A DNA stretch of 64,000 nt from Dyella_A sp035685805. GTDB taxonomy: Bacteria > Pseudomonadota > Gammaproteobacteria > Xanthomonadales > Rhodanobacteraceae. A program made the position numbers and the translations under genes. Under the pieces are notes generated by a model that did not search any database, had not been told where the DNA came from, and saw nothing but the letters and a program-made list of their open reading frames with translations. The stretch lies in NCBI RefSeq assembly GCF_035685805.1, contig NZ_DASSAB010000014.1, positions 1-64,000 of the forward strand, written 5' to 3'. Of this stretch, positions 43,739 to 53,150 are shown piece after piece; position 1 is the stretch's first letter; each line of letters starts with the position of its first letter.

Positions 43739-44380
43739 CTACACGCGGTAGGCCACCTTCTTCATCAGCAGCGACGTGAGCTGCATCAGCGGCGGGATCG
43801 GGAAGGGCAGCTCGACGCCGCCACGCGCCTGCGCCTCGTCGGCATGGCGGATTTCGTCGACCTGCATCTGCGTCAGCACGGCGCGCGAGCGCGCGTCCTG
43901 CGCCGGCAAGGTCTCCAGGTGCTCCGCCAGGTGGGCCTCGACCTGTCGCTCGGTCTCGACCACGAAACCGAGACTGACCCCGTCGCCGGCCAACGCGGCG
44001 GCCGCGCCCATGGCATAGCTGCCCGCATACCACAGCGGGTTGAGCAGGCTGGGTCGGCTGTCCAGCTCGCGCAGGCGCTCCGCGCACCAGGCCAGGTGGT
44101 CGGTTTCTTCCGCCGCCGCGTGCTGCAGGTGGCGGCGCGTGTCGTCGCTGCGGGCAAGGGCCGACTGGCCGTCGTACAGCGCCTGGGCACACACCTCGCC
44201 GGTGTGGTTGATGCGCATCAGCCCGGCGGCGTGGCGACGTTCGTGCGCATCCATGGCCGGTTCGGCCATGCCGATGGCGGGCGAGGGGCGGGCGGCCTCG
44301 GGTGCGCCGGCAACGGTTTCGAGAGCCCGCTCGATGCCGGACAGCCACCGGTCGAGCGGGCTGAGGGTGCGTGCGGACAT
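43739..44380 (-). CDS. coq7: 3-demethoxyubiquinol 3-hydroxylase (Coq7/UbiF-type di-iron)
   Basis: Coq7 hydroxylates 5-demethoxyubiquinol in ubiquinone synthesis at the membrane. The 213-residue protein has the di-iron Glu and His ligands in INHTGEVCAQALY, EETDHLAW, the VVETERQVEAHLAEHL helix and VDEIRHADEA. The family is typical of gammaproteobacteria that lack UbiF. It converges on speD with the repeat locus in between. Confidence 0.95.
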   Translation of the reverse strand: MSARTLSPLDRWLSGIERALETVAGAPEAARPSPAIGMAEPAMDAHERRHAAGLMRINHTGEVCAQALYDGQSALARSDDTRRHLQHAAAEETDHLAWCAERLRELDSRPSLLNPLWYAGSYAMGAAAALAGDGVSLGFVVETERQVEAHLAEHLETLPAQDARSRAVLTQMQVDEIRHADEAQARGGVELPFPIPPLMQLTSLLMKKVAYRV

Positions 44381-44546
44381 GCAATCTCCGGGGTGGGGTC
44401 AGGGCCTCACATCGTAGCCGCACGCCGCCCGGACTCTGGGCGCCGTAACGTCGCGCCGGTACGGCGGCACACAGAGGCGGGGGGCTTTTCAACGCCCCCC
44501 GTTGGCATGCTATGCTTGCCAGCTCACAGCCCGCCGGTCGGCGGAC

Positions 44547-44576
44547 TTGTGCGATGGATGAAAGCTCCGCTATCAT
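44547..44576 (+). promoter_or_regulatory. Promoter of rplM-rpsI
   Basis: TTGTGC and TATCAT are separated by 18 bases, about 65 bases before the rplM ATG. The predicted leader of about 57 bases is short; no ribosomal-protein autoregulatory fold was recognised by eye. Confidence 0.55.
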
Positions 44577-44640
44577 CTCGCGCCTTTGTTCTACCCGATT
44601 TCGCTTACCGCCCCTCGTGGCGGCACACAGGTATTCCGAA

Positions 44641-45069
44641 ATGAAAACGTTCAGCGCCAAGCCGGAAAGCGTCAAGCGCGACTGGTTCGTGATCGACGCC
44701 ACGGACAAGACGCTCGGTCGTCTGTCCACCGAGATTGCGCGCCGCCTGCGCGGCAAGCACAAGCCGGAGTTCACCCCGCACGTCGACACCGGCGATTATA
44801 TCGTCGTCGTCAACGCGCAGAAGGTGGCCGTCACCGGCGCCAAGCTGGACGACAAGAAGTACCACCGCTTCACTGGCTACGTCGGCAACCTGAAGACCAC
44901 GAACCTTCGTGACCTGCTGGCGACGCACCCGGAGCGCGTGATCGAGATCGCCGTCAAGGGCATGCTGCCGAAGAACCCGCTGGGCCGCGCGATGTACCGC
45001 AAGCTCAAGGTGTACGGCGGCGCCGAACATCCGCATACCGCACAGCAGCCGCAGGCGCTGGAACTCTAA
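44641..45069 (+). CDS. rplM: 50S ribosomal protein L13
   Basis: A 142-residue L13 with MKTFSAKPESVKRDWF at the start, DKTLGRLSTEIA, VNAQKVAVTG and MLPKNPLGRAMYRKLKVYGG, all typical. It is paired with rpsI nine bases downstream, as across bacteria. Confidence 0.98.
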   Translation: MKTFSAKPESVKRDWFVIDATDKTLGRLSTEIARRLRGKHKPEFTPHVDTGDYIVVVNAQKVAVTGAKLDDKKYHRFTGYVGNLKTTNLRDLLATHPERVIEIAVKGMLPKNPLGRAMYRKLKVYGGAEHPHTAQQPQALEL

Positions 45070-45078
45070 GGAAACCTC

Positions 45079-45471
45079 ATGGCGATTCAGCAGAATTACG
45101 GCACCGGCCGCCGCAAGACCTCCGCCGCCCGCGTGTTCCTGCGCAAGGGCAGCGGCGCAATCGAGGTGAACGGCAAGACCCTCGAGCAGTTCTTCGGCCG
45201 CGAGACCTCGCGCATGATCGTGCGCCAGCCGCTCGAGCTGACCGAGAACACCGCCAAGTTCGACATCAAGGTGACGGTTGCCGGCGGCGGCATCACCGGT
45301 CAGGCCGGTGCCATCCGCCTGGGCATCGCCCGCGCGCTGATCGAGTACGACGAAGCGCTGAAGACGCCGCTGCGCAAGGCCGGGTTCGTGACCCGCGACG
45401 CCCGTGAGGTCGAGCGCAAGAAGGTCGGTCTGCACAAGGCACGTCGCGCTACCCAGTTCTCCAAGCGTTAA
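45079..45471 (+). CDS. rpsI: 30S ribosomal protein S9
   Basis: A 130-residue S9 with YGTGRRKTSAARVF, GGGITGQAGAIRLGIARAL, KAGFVTRDAR and the conserved basic C terminus ending SKR. AAGGAAA precedes the ATG. A tRNA gene follows 11 bases after the stop and may be processed from the same transcript. Confidence 0.98.
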   Translation: MAIQQNYGTGRRKTSAARVFLRKGSGAIEVNGKTLEQFFGRETSRMIVRQPLELTENTAKFDIKVTVAGGGITGQAGAIRLGIARALIEYDEALKTPLRKAGFVTRDAREVERKKVGLHKARRATQFSKR

Positions 45472-45482
45472 TCTAGCTGTAT

Positions 45483-45556
45483 AGCCCCGTAGCCAAGCGG
45501 TAAGGCACCTGACTCTGACTCAGGCATCGGTGGTTCGAATCCATCCGGGGCTGCCA
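45483..45556 (+). tRNA. tRNA-Gln (CTG anticodon)
   Basis: A 74-base cloverleaf with acceptor AGCCCCG/CGGGGCT, anticodon arm CCTGA-CTCTGAC-TCAGG with CTG in the loop, T-loop GGTTCGAATCC, discriminator G and an encoded CCA. It lies just after rpsI and before a bidirectional terminator. Confidence 0.96.
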
Positions 45557-45595
45557 CACACGGTTTGCCGAGTTTGAAGGCTCGGTAGGCCCGAT

Positions 45596-45632
45596 AAAAA
45601 AGAAAGCCCGCCAATCGGCGGGCTTTTTCTTT
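45596..45632. terminator. Bidirectional intrinsic terminator
   Basis: Stem AGCCCGCC/GGCGGGCT with an AATC loop, flanked by an A-rich run on the left and TTTTCTTT on the right. It serves the rpsI/tRNA side and, read in reverse, the convergent rpiA side. Confidence 0.92.
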
Positions 45633-45700
45633 GCCTGATGCTGGCGGTAGCTGCGGCCTGCCGTGCGCCAGCAGCGGGCACGGCAGCACCCCCTAGTTCG

Positions 45701-46336
45701 TCAGATCTCCCGGTCGCCCACCAGCACCACATCGGCAGGCCTGCGCGCGAACAGCCCCACGCTGACGATGCCCGGCAGCTGGTTGAGGTCCGATTCCAGT
45801 GCTGCCGGATCGGCGATCTGCCAGCCGTGCACGTCAATGATCCAGTTGCCGTTATCGGTCACCACGCCATCGCGCCAGACCGGATGGCCGCCGCGCTTGA
45901 CGATCTCGCGACCGATCAGGCTGCGTGCCATCGGGATCACCTCGATCGGTAGCGGGAACTTACCGAGCAGATCGACCTGCTTGCCGGAGTCGATGATGCA
46001 GACGAATTTCTCGCTAGCCTGGGCGATGATCTTCTCGCGCGTCAGCGCAGCGCCGCCGCCCTTGATCAGCCGCTTGTGCCGATCGCATTCGTCGGCTCCG
46101 TCCACGTACAGCGTGAGCGGACCGGTGCTGTTGAGGTCCAGCACCTCGATGCCATGCTTCTTCAGCTGCGCTGTGGACTGCTCCGAGCTCGACACGGCGC
46201 CCTGGATGCGATCGCGCAGGTCGGCCAGTGCATCGATGAAATAAGCCACGGTGGAGCCGGTGCCGACGCCCACGATGGCGCCGTTCTCGACGAAGCGGAT
46301 GGCGGCTTCGCCGGCGAGTTTCTTTTCATTGCTCAT
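45701..46336 (-). CDS. rpiA: Ribose-5-phosphate isomerase A
   Basis: RpiA interconverts ribose-5-phosphate and ribulose-5-phosphate. The 211-residue protein has VGVGTGSTVAYFI, YVDGADECDR (catalytic Asp region), IKGGGAALTREK and the DVHGWQI segment. It is the last gene of a leftward group with the EVE protein and fau. Confidence 0.96.
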   Translation of the reverse strand: MSNEKKLAGEAAIRFVENGAIVGVGTGSTVAYFIDALADLRDRIQGAVSSSEQSTAQLKKHGIEVLDLNSTGPLTLYVDGADECDRHKRLIKGGGAALTREKIIAQASEKFVCIIDSGKQVDLLGKFPLPIEVIPMARSLIGREIVKRGGHPVWRDGVVTDNGNWIIDVHGWQIADPAALESDLNQLPGIVSVGLFARRPADVVLVGDREI

Positions 46337-46390
46337 GCGGAATGGTCCGGGACGGGAAAGGGAGGCGCGACGCGGCGCCGCTCGGAAGCG

Positions 46391-46854
<464 letters not shown>

Positions 46855-46858
<4 letters not shown>

Positions 46859-47469
46859 GCGTCGGTCTCCTGAGGGGCGGCGTGGCAGTCGATCAGTTCG
46901 CGGTCGGTGGCGATGAAGTCCAGCGGGACGTCCCAGCGCGCGGGCTCGATTGCGTCGAGCTCCTGGAAGTCGTAGCCGATGCCGACCAGCAGCGGCTCCG
47001 TGGGGCGAGTCTGCTCGTTGAGGAAGGCGAAACTGCGGTCGTAATAGCCACCGCCGTGGCCCAGCCGTTGTCCGCGACGATCGAAAGCAAGCAGCGGCAC
47101 CAGGACGAGATCCAGCTGGAACGGCGCCAATGGGACCGTCACATGGACCGGCTCGGGAATGCCGTGGCGATTGGGCTCCACGGCCTCGCCTGCCTGCCAC
47201 GGCGCGAAGCGCAGTTGCCGGCCGCTGCCCAGCACCGGCAGCAGGAACTGCTGCCCCCGGGCGAGCAGGGGAGGGATCACCAGGTTCAGAGCCAGTTCGC
47301 CGTTCACCGCCCAATAGCCCGCCACGCGGGCATCGGTGTGGTACTCGGGGAGTTGCTCGAGGCTCCGACGCAGGCCCTGGGCCGCGGCGATGCGCTGCTG
47401 TGGCGTGAGCGCCCGGCGGCGCTCGGCGAGACGTTGGCGAAGCTCGCGTCGCTGGGCGGTGGCATCCAT
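46855..47469 (-). CDS. fau: 5-formyltetrahydrofolate cyclo-ligase
   Basis: ATP-dependent enzyme that returns 5-formyl-THF to the folate pool. The 204-residue protein begins MDATAQRRELRQRL and has the nucleotide-binding RLGHGGGYYDRSF and LVPLLAFDRRG motifs. It lies directly downstream of the 6S RNA gene on the same strand, the same order as ssrS-ygfA in E. coli. Confidence 0.94.
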
Positions 47470-47556
47470 GGGCACGTTTCCGAGTGAGGCTGCCAACAGG
47501 GGCGCCGCCGACGTTGCACCGGCCGATGCATGGCATCGACCGGTGCGGCATGGGGT

Positions 47557-47746
47557 GGCGTCAACCGCGATGCCGCTGCCCACCAAACGACCTTGATCCA
47601 AGAGGATCAGGTGGGAGGGCTATCAAGGCTTCGAGGCTTTCCGCACGCGGCGGACATGCACAACAGCCAGGATAAAACCGACCCGGGGCCGTATTTAGGA
47701 ACAAGGCAAATGTAAGAGTGTGCTGGCGCACACCGCAGTAAACGCC
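47557..47746 (-). ncRNA. ssrS: 6S RNA
   Basis: 6S RNA binds RNA polymerase sigma70 holoenzyme and damps transcription in stationary phase. On the reverse strand, about 190 bases are closed by a 16-position stem with one mismatch (GGCGTTTACTGCGGTG at the 5' end, GCATCGCGGTTGACGCC at the 3' end). Inside are segments similar to E. coli 6S: CCTCGAAGCCTTGATAGCCC on the 5' side, and CCACC-TGATCC-TCTT-GGATCA-AGG, a hairpin at the same place as the E. coli CCTTGAACC hairpin. The locus between zapA and fau is the conserved 6S position. Ends are set by the stem and could be off by a few bases. Confidence 0.9.
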
Positions 47747-47811
47747 GAGGACGATTTTATCAGCAACGCGCGGCGCGTGCCTTGTTATCGGTGCGTCCGC
47801 CCAGCGCGAGT

Positions 47812-48126
47812 TCAGCCGCGCGGCGGCGCCGGTTCCAGCGCTGCTTCCAGCTTGCGGCGCAATGCGGCGAGGCCGTCGGTGACACTCTGGTCGGCGCCGG
47901 AGTGCTGCTTGCGCAAGCCCAGGTACTCGTGGGTGACGCTGATCGCGGCCAGCACCGCCAGGCGGTCGAAGCCCGGCGTCTTGGCGTTGGCCCGCAGCTC
48001 GCGCATCTTGCGGTCCAGATAGCCGGCTGCCTCGAGCAGGCCTTCGCGCTCTTCCGGTGCGCAGGCAATCAGGAACTCCCGGTCGATCAGGCGCAGGGCA
48101 ACCGGTTCGCTGGCGGAGGAGCTCAT
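47812..48126 (-). CDS. zapA: Cell division protein ZapA
   Basis: ZapA bundles FtsZ filaments at midcell. The 104-residue protein starts with a beta-rich N terminus (EPVALRLIDREFLIACAPEER) and continues as a long helix (LEAAGYLDRKMRELRAN, then VLAAISVTHEYLGLR and a coiled coil). It is 1 bp from the upstream ZapB-like gene and upstream of 6S RNA. Confidence 0.93.
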   Translation of the reverse strand: MSSSASEPVALRLIDREFLIACAPEEREGLLEAAGYLDRKMRELRANAKTPGFDRLAVLAAISVTHEYLGLRKQHSGADQSVTDGLAALRRKLEAALEPAPPRG

Positions 48127-48127
48127 G

Positions 48128-48349
48128 TCAGTTGTTGCTCTCGAGGGCCTTGAGGCGCTGGATCATCGCTTCGACCCGACCGCGCGCCTGCTCGTTGCGG
48201 GCCATCAGTCCGGCGCGCTCGCTGGAGAGCTGCTCCTGGCTGTGGCGCAGGCTGCGGTTCTCCTCCGACAGCCGCCGCACCAGCTCGATCAGCCGGTCGG
48301 CCTGCTGGTTCAATGCGGCGAGTTCCTGCTGGAGGTCGGGCGTGCTCAT
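48128..48349 (-). CDS. Small coiled-coil protein, TIGR02449 / ZapB-like
   Basis: A 73-residue protein that is almost entirely coiled coil (QQELAALNQQADRLIELVRR and onward, rich in Leu, Glu and Arg). Its size and place directly before zapA match the TIGR02449 family, regarded as ZapB-like. It is transcribed with zapA, 1 bp apart. A partner role in the division ring is inferred. Confidence 0.85.
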   Translation of the reverse strand: MSTPDLQQELAALNQQADRLIELVRRLSEENRSLRHSQEQLSSERAGLMARNEQARGRVEAMIQRLKALESNN

Positions 48350-48450
48350 GGGCCGGAACTATATCAGCACGCAGACGCAAAACCGTGGCCCGTGCCGCTG
48401 TGCGGAGGGACAGGCATTAGACTGCGCGCCTGACCTTGAAGGAGCCCGCC

Positions 48451-49014
48451 ATGACGGCCCGCACGCACGTCGAATTCGACGATCTTGACGACCTGATCCA
48501 CCGGCTGAAGCTCGGCACCAGCGCCAGCGAATTGCACGGGTCGCTCTGCGGCTACCTGGCCGGTGGCGGGCGGGTGGGCAGGCAGCCGCTGCTTTCGCTG
48601 CTGCATCTGGATGGGGAGGCACCGGCCCCGGCGCCGGCCGACGCCGCGCTGCTGGAGCGGCTCTCGGTGCAGGCGGGCAGTCAGCTGGCGGATCCGGATC
48701 TGGGCTTCGAGCCGATGCTGCCGGCCGACGACCGGCCGCTGGCCGAGCGCGCGGAGGCTACCGTGGAGTGGTGCCGGGGATTCCTCGGCGGATTCGGCCT
48801 GGCCGGCACGGACGCGCATGCGAACCTGTCCGAGGAGGCCCGGGAGATTCTGCGCGACCTGGGCACCATTGCCGCCACCAGTCTCGACCTCGGAAACGAA
48901 GCCGACGACGAGGACGCGTTGATCGAGCTGCACGAGTTCGTGCGGGTCGGCGCAATGCTGCTGCAGACCGAGTGCGCCGGCGACCCGGCGGCCGGCAACG
49001 ATACCGTGCATTGA
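48451..49014 (+). CDS. UPF0149 (YgfB/YecA) family protein
   Basis: A 187-residue helical protein of the YgfB family: SASELHGSLCGYLAGGG, then WCRGFLGGFGLAG and DEDALIELHEFVRVGAMLL. The ATG at 48451 follows AAGGAG at 48439-48444. It is immediately upstream of pepP, the E. coli ygfB-pepP order. Function not established. Confidence 0.9.
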   Translation: MTARTHVEFDDLDDLIHRLKLGTSASELHGSLCGYLAGGGRVGRQPLLSLLHLDGEAPAPAPADAALLERLSVQAGSQLADPDLGFEPMLPADDRPLAERAEATVEWCRGFLGGFGLAGTDAHANLSEEAREILRDLGTIAATSLDLGNEADDEDALIELHEFVRVGAMLLQTECAGDPAAGNDTVH

Positions 49015-49024
49015 TCCGCCCGCG

Positions 49025-50332
<1,308 letters not shown>

Positions 50333-50344
50333 CGGCGCGCTGGC

Positions 50345-50518
50345 TCACTGCGCGTGGCCGAACGCGAGCCACCACAGCAGCAGCGCCGCGACCAGCTTGG
50401 CCAGCAGCACGGGCGCCAGTTCCAGCAGCAGGCGCACCGGCCGTCGCGCATGGCCGAAACCGGTGGACCGGCGGTGTCGGTGCTGCTGAGGGTCGGACGC
50501 TGCCTCGCGACTTCTCAT
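50345..50518 (-). CDS. cydP: CydP-like small single-helix membrane protein
   Basis: A 57-residue protein with a basic, polar N-terminal half and one C-terminal membrane helix (LLLELAPVLLAKLVAALLLWWLAF). The ATG at 50518 has GGAG six bases upstream. Small proteins of this build next to cydAB are annotated as putative cytochrome bd oxidase subunit CydP. Here the gene is divergent from cydA and tail to tail with pepP (12 bp apart). The CydP name rests on build plus position. Confidence 0.75.
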   Translation of the reverse strand: MRSREAASDPQQHRHRRSTGFGHARRPVRLLLELAPVLLAKLVAALLLWWLAFGHAQ

Positions 50519-50680
50519 GTGATCTCCACGCCGGAGAGGCAAGACTACGCCGACATCGTCTCGCCCGTGCCGGTCGCTTCAACGTGGCCGATGGACGCAC
50601 GGCGTTTCGTCGCGCAGCGCAACCGCCCTCCATGCGCGGGCGTATATTGCGTTGCAGCACGACCTCACGAGGTGTCGATC

Positions 50681-52078
50681 ATGTTGACGGCTGAATTCCT
50701 GTCACGACTGCAGTTTGCCTTCGTCGTGTCGTTCCACATCCTGTTTCCCGCGTTCTCGATCGGGCTGGCGTCTTGGCTGGCGTTCCTCGAAGGGGTGTGG
50801 CTGGTCAAACGCACGGATCTCTGGCGCGACCTCTATTTCTTCTGGCTGAAGATCTTCGCCGTGGCATTCGGGATGGGCGTGGTCTCGGGCATCGTCATGA
50901 GTTTCCAGTTCGGTACCAACTGGTCGGGATTCTCGGTGGTCGCGGGCAACGTCATCGGCCCGCTGCTCAACTACGAGGTGCTCACGGCGTTCTTCCTAGA
51001 GGCTACTTTCCTCGGCGTGATGCTGTTCGGCTGGCGCAAGGTCAGCGACCGCACGCATTTCTTCGCCACCTGCATGGTGGCGCTGGGCACGCTGATCTCC
51101 ACCTTCTGGATCATGTCGGCCAACAGCTGGATGCAGACGCCGGCCGGCTACGTGATCAAGGACGGCGTGTTCTTTCCGGACGACTGGATGAAGGTCATCT
51201 TCAATCCGTCGTTTCCGGTGCGCCTGCCGCACATGGTGATGGGGGCCTTCATCTCCACCGCGATGGTGATCGGCGGCGTGTCGGCCTTCTACCTGCTCAA
51301 GAATCGTTTCGCGGACAAGTCGCGGGCGATGCTCAAGCTCGCGCTGGCGTTCCTCGCCATCGTGATTCCGCTGCAGATCGTGATCGGCGACCTGTCGGGC
51401 CTGGAGGTGCGCGAGAACCAGCCAGCCAAGCTGGCCGCGATCGAGGCGCGCTGGGAGACGCGCGGCGACGTGCCGCTGACCCTGTTCGCCTGGCCCGACG
51501 AGGCCAACGAAACCAACCACTATGCGGTGGACGTGCCGCAGCTGGGCAGCATCCTGCTCACCCACTCGCTGCACGGCGAGGTCAAGGGTCTGAAGGATTT
51601 CCCGAAGGACCAGCGCCCGCCGGTGAAGATCCCGTTCTTCTCGTTCCGCATCATGGTCGGGCTGGGCTTCGCCATGCTCGCGCTGGCGGTGATCGGCCTG
51701 TGGCGGTGGCGCCGGGGCACGCTGGAGAAGCGGTGGTACCTGCGCGCGTGGGTCGCGATGATCCCGTCCGGCTTCGTCGCCGTGCTGACCGGGTGGTGGG
51801 TGGCCGAGGTGGGTCGGCAGCCGTGGGTGGTCTATGGCCTGACGCGGACCTCCGAGGCACTGACGCCGCTGCCGGTGAGCAGCGTGCTGGCCTCGCTGGC
51901 GACGTTCGTGGTCGTCTACCTGGGCATCTTCGGCGCCGGCCTGTACTACCTGGTCAAGCTGTTCCGTACCGGCCCGGTGACGGCGCCGCAGCATGTGCCG
52001 GCGACGCCGGTACACGGCAGCGATCGCCGCACGCCGGCGCGCCCGCTGTCTGCCCCCAGCGATTCGATGGAGGGCTGA
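50681..52078 (+). CDS. cydA: Cytochrome bd-type ubiquinol oxidase subunit I (CIO-like)
   Basis: Haem-binding quinol oxidase subunit in the inner membrane. The 465-residue protein has haem ligand His19 (SFHILFPAFSIGLASW), the quinol-loop segment GDLSGLEVRENQPAKLAAIEARWE, and GRQPW. The loop is short and lacks the E. coli C-terminal insert, as in cyanide-insensitive oxidases (CioA). GAGGTG precedes the ATG, and a TATATT hexamer lies at 50643-50648. cydB starts 3 bases after the stop. No cydX is seen downstream. Confidence 0.95.
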   Translation: MLTAEFLSRLQFAFVVSFHILFPAFSIGLASWLAFLEGVWLVKRTDLWRDLYFFWLKIFAVAFGMGVVSGIVMSFQFGTNWSGFSVVAGNVIGPLLNYEVLTAFFLEATFLGVMLFGWRKVSDRTHFFATCMVALGTLISTFWIMSANSWMQTPAGYVIKDGVFFPDDWMKVIFNPSFPVRLPHMVMGAFISTAMVIGGVSAFYLLKNRFADKSRAMLKLALAFLAIVIPLQIVIGDLSGLEVRENQPAKLAAIEARWETRGDVPLTLFAWPDEANETNHYAVDVPQLGSILLTHSLHGEVKGLKDFPKDQRPPVKIPFFSFRIMVGLGFAMLALAVIGLWRWRRGTLEKRWYLRAWVAMIPSGFVAVLTGWWVAEVGRQPWVVYGLTRTSEALTPLPVSSVLASLATFVVVYLGIFGAGLYYLVKLFRTGPVTAPQHVPATPVHGSDRRTPARPLSAPSDSMEG

Positions 52079-52081
52079 CCG

Positions 52082-53092
52082 ATGGATCTGGCTACCGTGC
52101 TGCCCGTGGTGTGGTACTTCATCATCGGCTTCGGCGTGATGATGTACGTGTTGCTGGACGGCTTCGTGCTTGGGCTGGGCATCCTCACGCCCTTTGCCGA
52201 CGACGAGCACCAGCGCGACCACATGATGAACACCGCTGCGCCGATCTGGGACGGCAACGAGACCTGGCTGGTGCTCGGCGGCGCCGGCTTGCTGGCGGCC
52301 TTTCCCAAGGCCTACGCGCTGGTGCTGTCGACGCTGTACCTGCCGATCCTGTTGATGCTGATCGCACTGGTGCTGCGCGGCGTGGCGTTCGAGTTCCGCT
52401 TCAAGGCGCACACCTCGCGCTGGTTGTGGGGCGTGGCGTTCCATCTGGGGTCGGTGTTTGCCGCATTTGCCCAGGGTGTGATCCTCGGTGCGCTGGTCGA
52501 TGGCATCACCCCGCTGGCGCCGGGGCAGCTGCATGGCGCATTCGACTGGTTCAGCCCGTTCGCGATGATGACCGGCGTGGCGGTGGTCTGCGGCTATGCG
52601 CTGCTCGGCGCGACCTGGCTGATCCTCAAGACCGAAGGAAGGTTGCAGCGCATTGCGTTCGACCTGACGCGCCCGCTGATGGTGGCGGTGATCGTGTTCA
52701 TGCTGCTGGTCAGCGCCTCGCTGCCTTACCTGCACTCGGCGCTGATGCGGCGCTGGTTCACCGGCGCGCATTTTCTCTACCTTTCGCCGGTACCTCTGCT
52801 CACCGCGCTCACGGCGGTCATGCTGTGGCGCTCGGTGGTGAAGCAGCGCGATGCGCAGCCGTTCGTGCTGGCACTGTGCTTTTTCCTGCTGGGCTTCATC
52901 GGCCTGGTGGTCGGAATCTGGCCGAACATCGTGCCGCCCGGCCTGACCATCTGGGAAGCGGCGTCACCGCCGAGTTCGCAGGGGTTCGTGCTGGTCGGTG
53001 CGGCGTTCCTGATCCCCGCGGTGCTGGCGTACACGGTGTACTCGTACCGCGTGTTCCGCGGCAAGGTCGCCGATGATGCGGGCTACCACTGA
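52082..53092 (+). CDS. cydB: Cytochrome bd-type ubiquinol oxidase subunit II
   Basis: Membrane subunit pairing with CydA. The 336-residue protein begins LPVVWYFIIGFGVMMYVLLDGF, with WDGNETWLVLGGAGLLAAFPKAYA and LVVGIWPNIVPPGLTIWEAASP, all typical of CydB/CioB. A GC-rich hairpin lies just after the stop, facing pepQ. Confidence 0.96.
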   Translation: MDLATVLPVVWYFIIGFGVMMYVLLDGFVLGLGILTPFADDEHQRDHMMNTAAPIWDGNETWLVLGGAGLLAAFPKAYALVLSTLYLPILLMLIALVLRGVAFEFRFKAHTSRWLWGVAFHLGSVFAAFAQGVILGALVDGITPLAPGQLHGAFDWFSPFAMMTGVAVVCGYALLGATWLILKTEGRLQRIAFDLTRPLMVAVIVFMLLVSASLPYLHSALMRRWFTGAHFLYLSPVPLLTALTAVMLWRSVVKQRDAQPFVLALCFFLLGFIGLVVGIWPNIVPPGLTIWEAASPPSSQGFVLVGAAFLIPAVLAYTVYSYRVFRGKVADDAGYH

Positions 53093-53110
53093 GCTTGTCG
53101 GCGCCTGACG

Positions 53111-53144
53111 GCGACGGTCGCGGCCATGCCGCGACCGCCGTCGC
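53111..53144. terminator. GC-rich hairpin between cydB and pepQ
   Basis: A 14-bp stem (GCGACGGTCGCGGC with its complement, interrupted by a 3-base bulge) and a CAT loop lie between convergent stops. No T-tract is present, so termination is only suggested. Confidence 0.45.
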
Positions 53145-53150
53145 GGGTCT

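Noticed and set aside
44577..44640. Ribosomal-protein L13 autoregulatory leader
   Set aside because: The leader is short and I could not find a stable conserved fold in it by eye.
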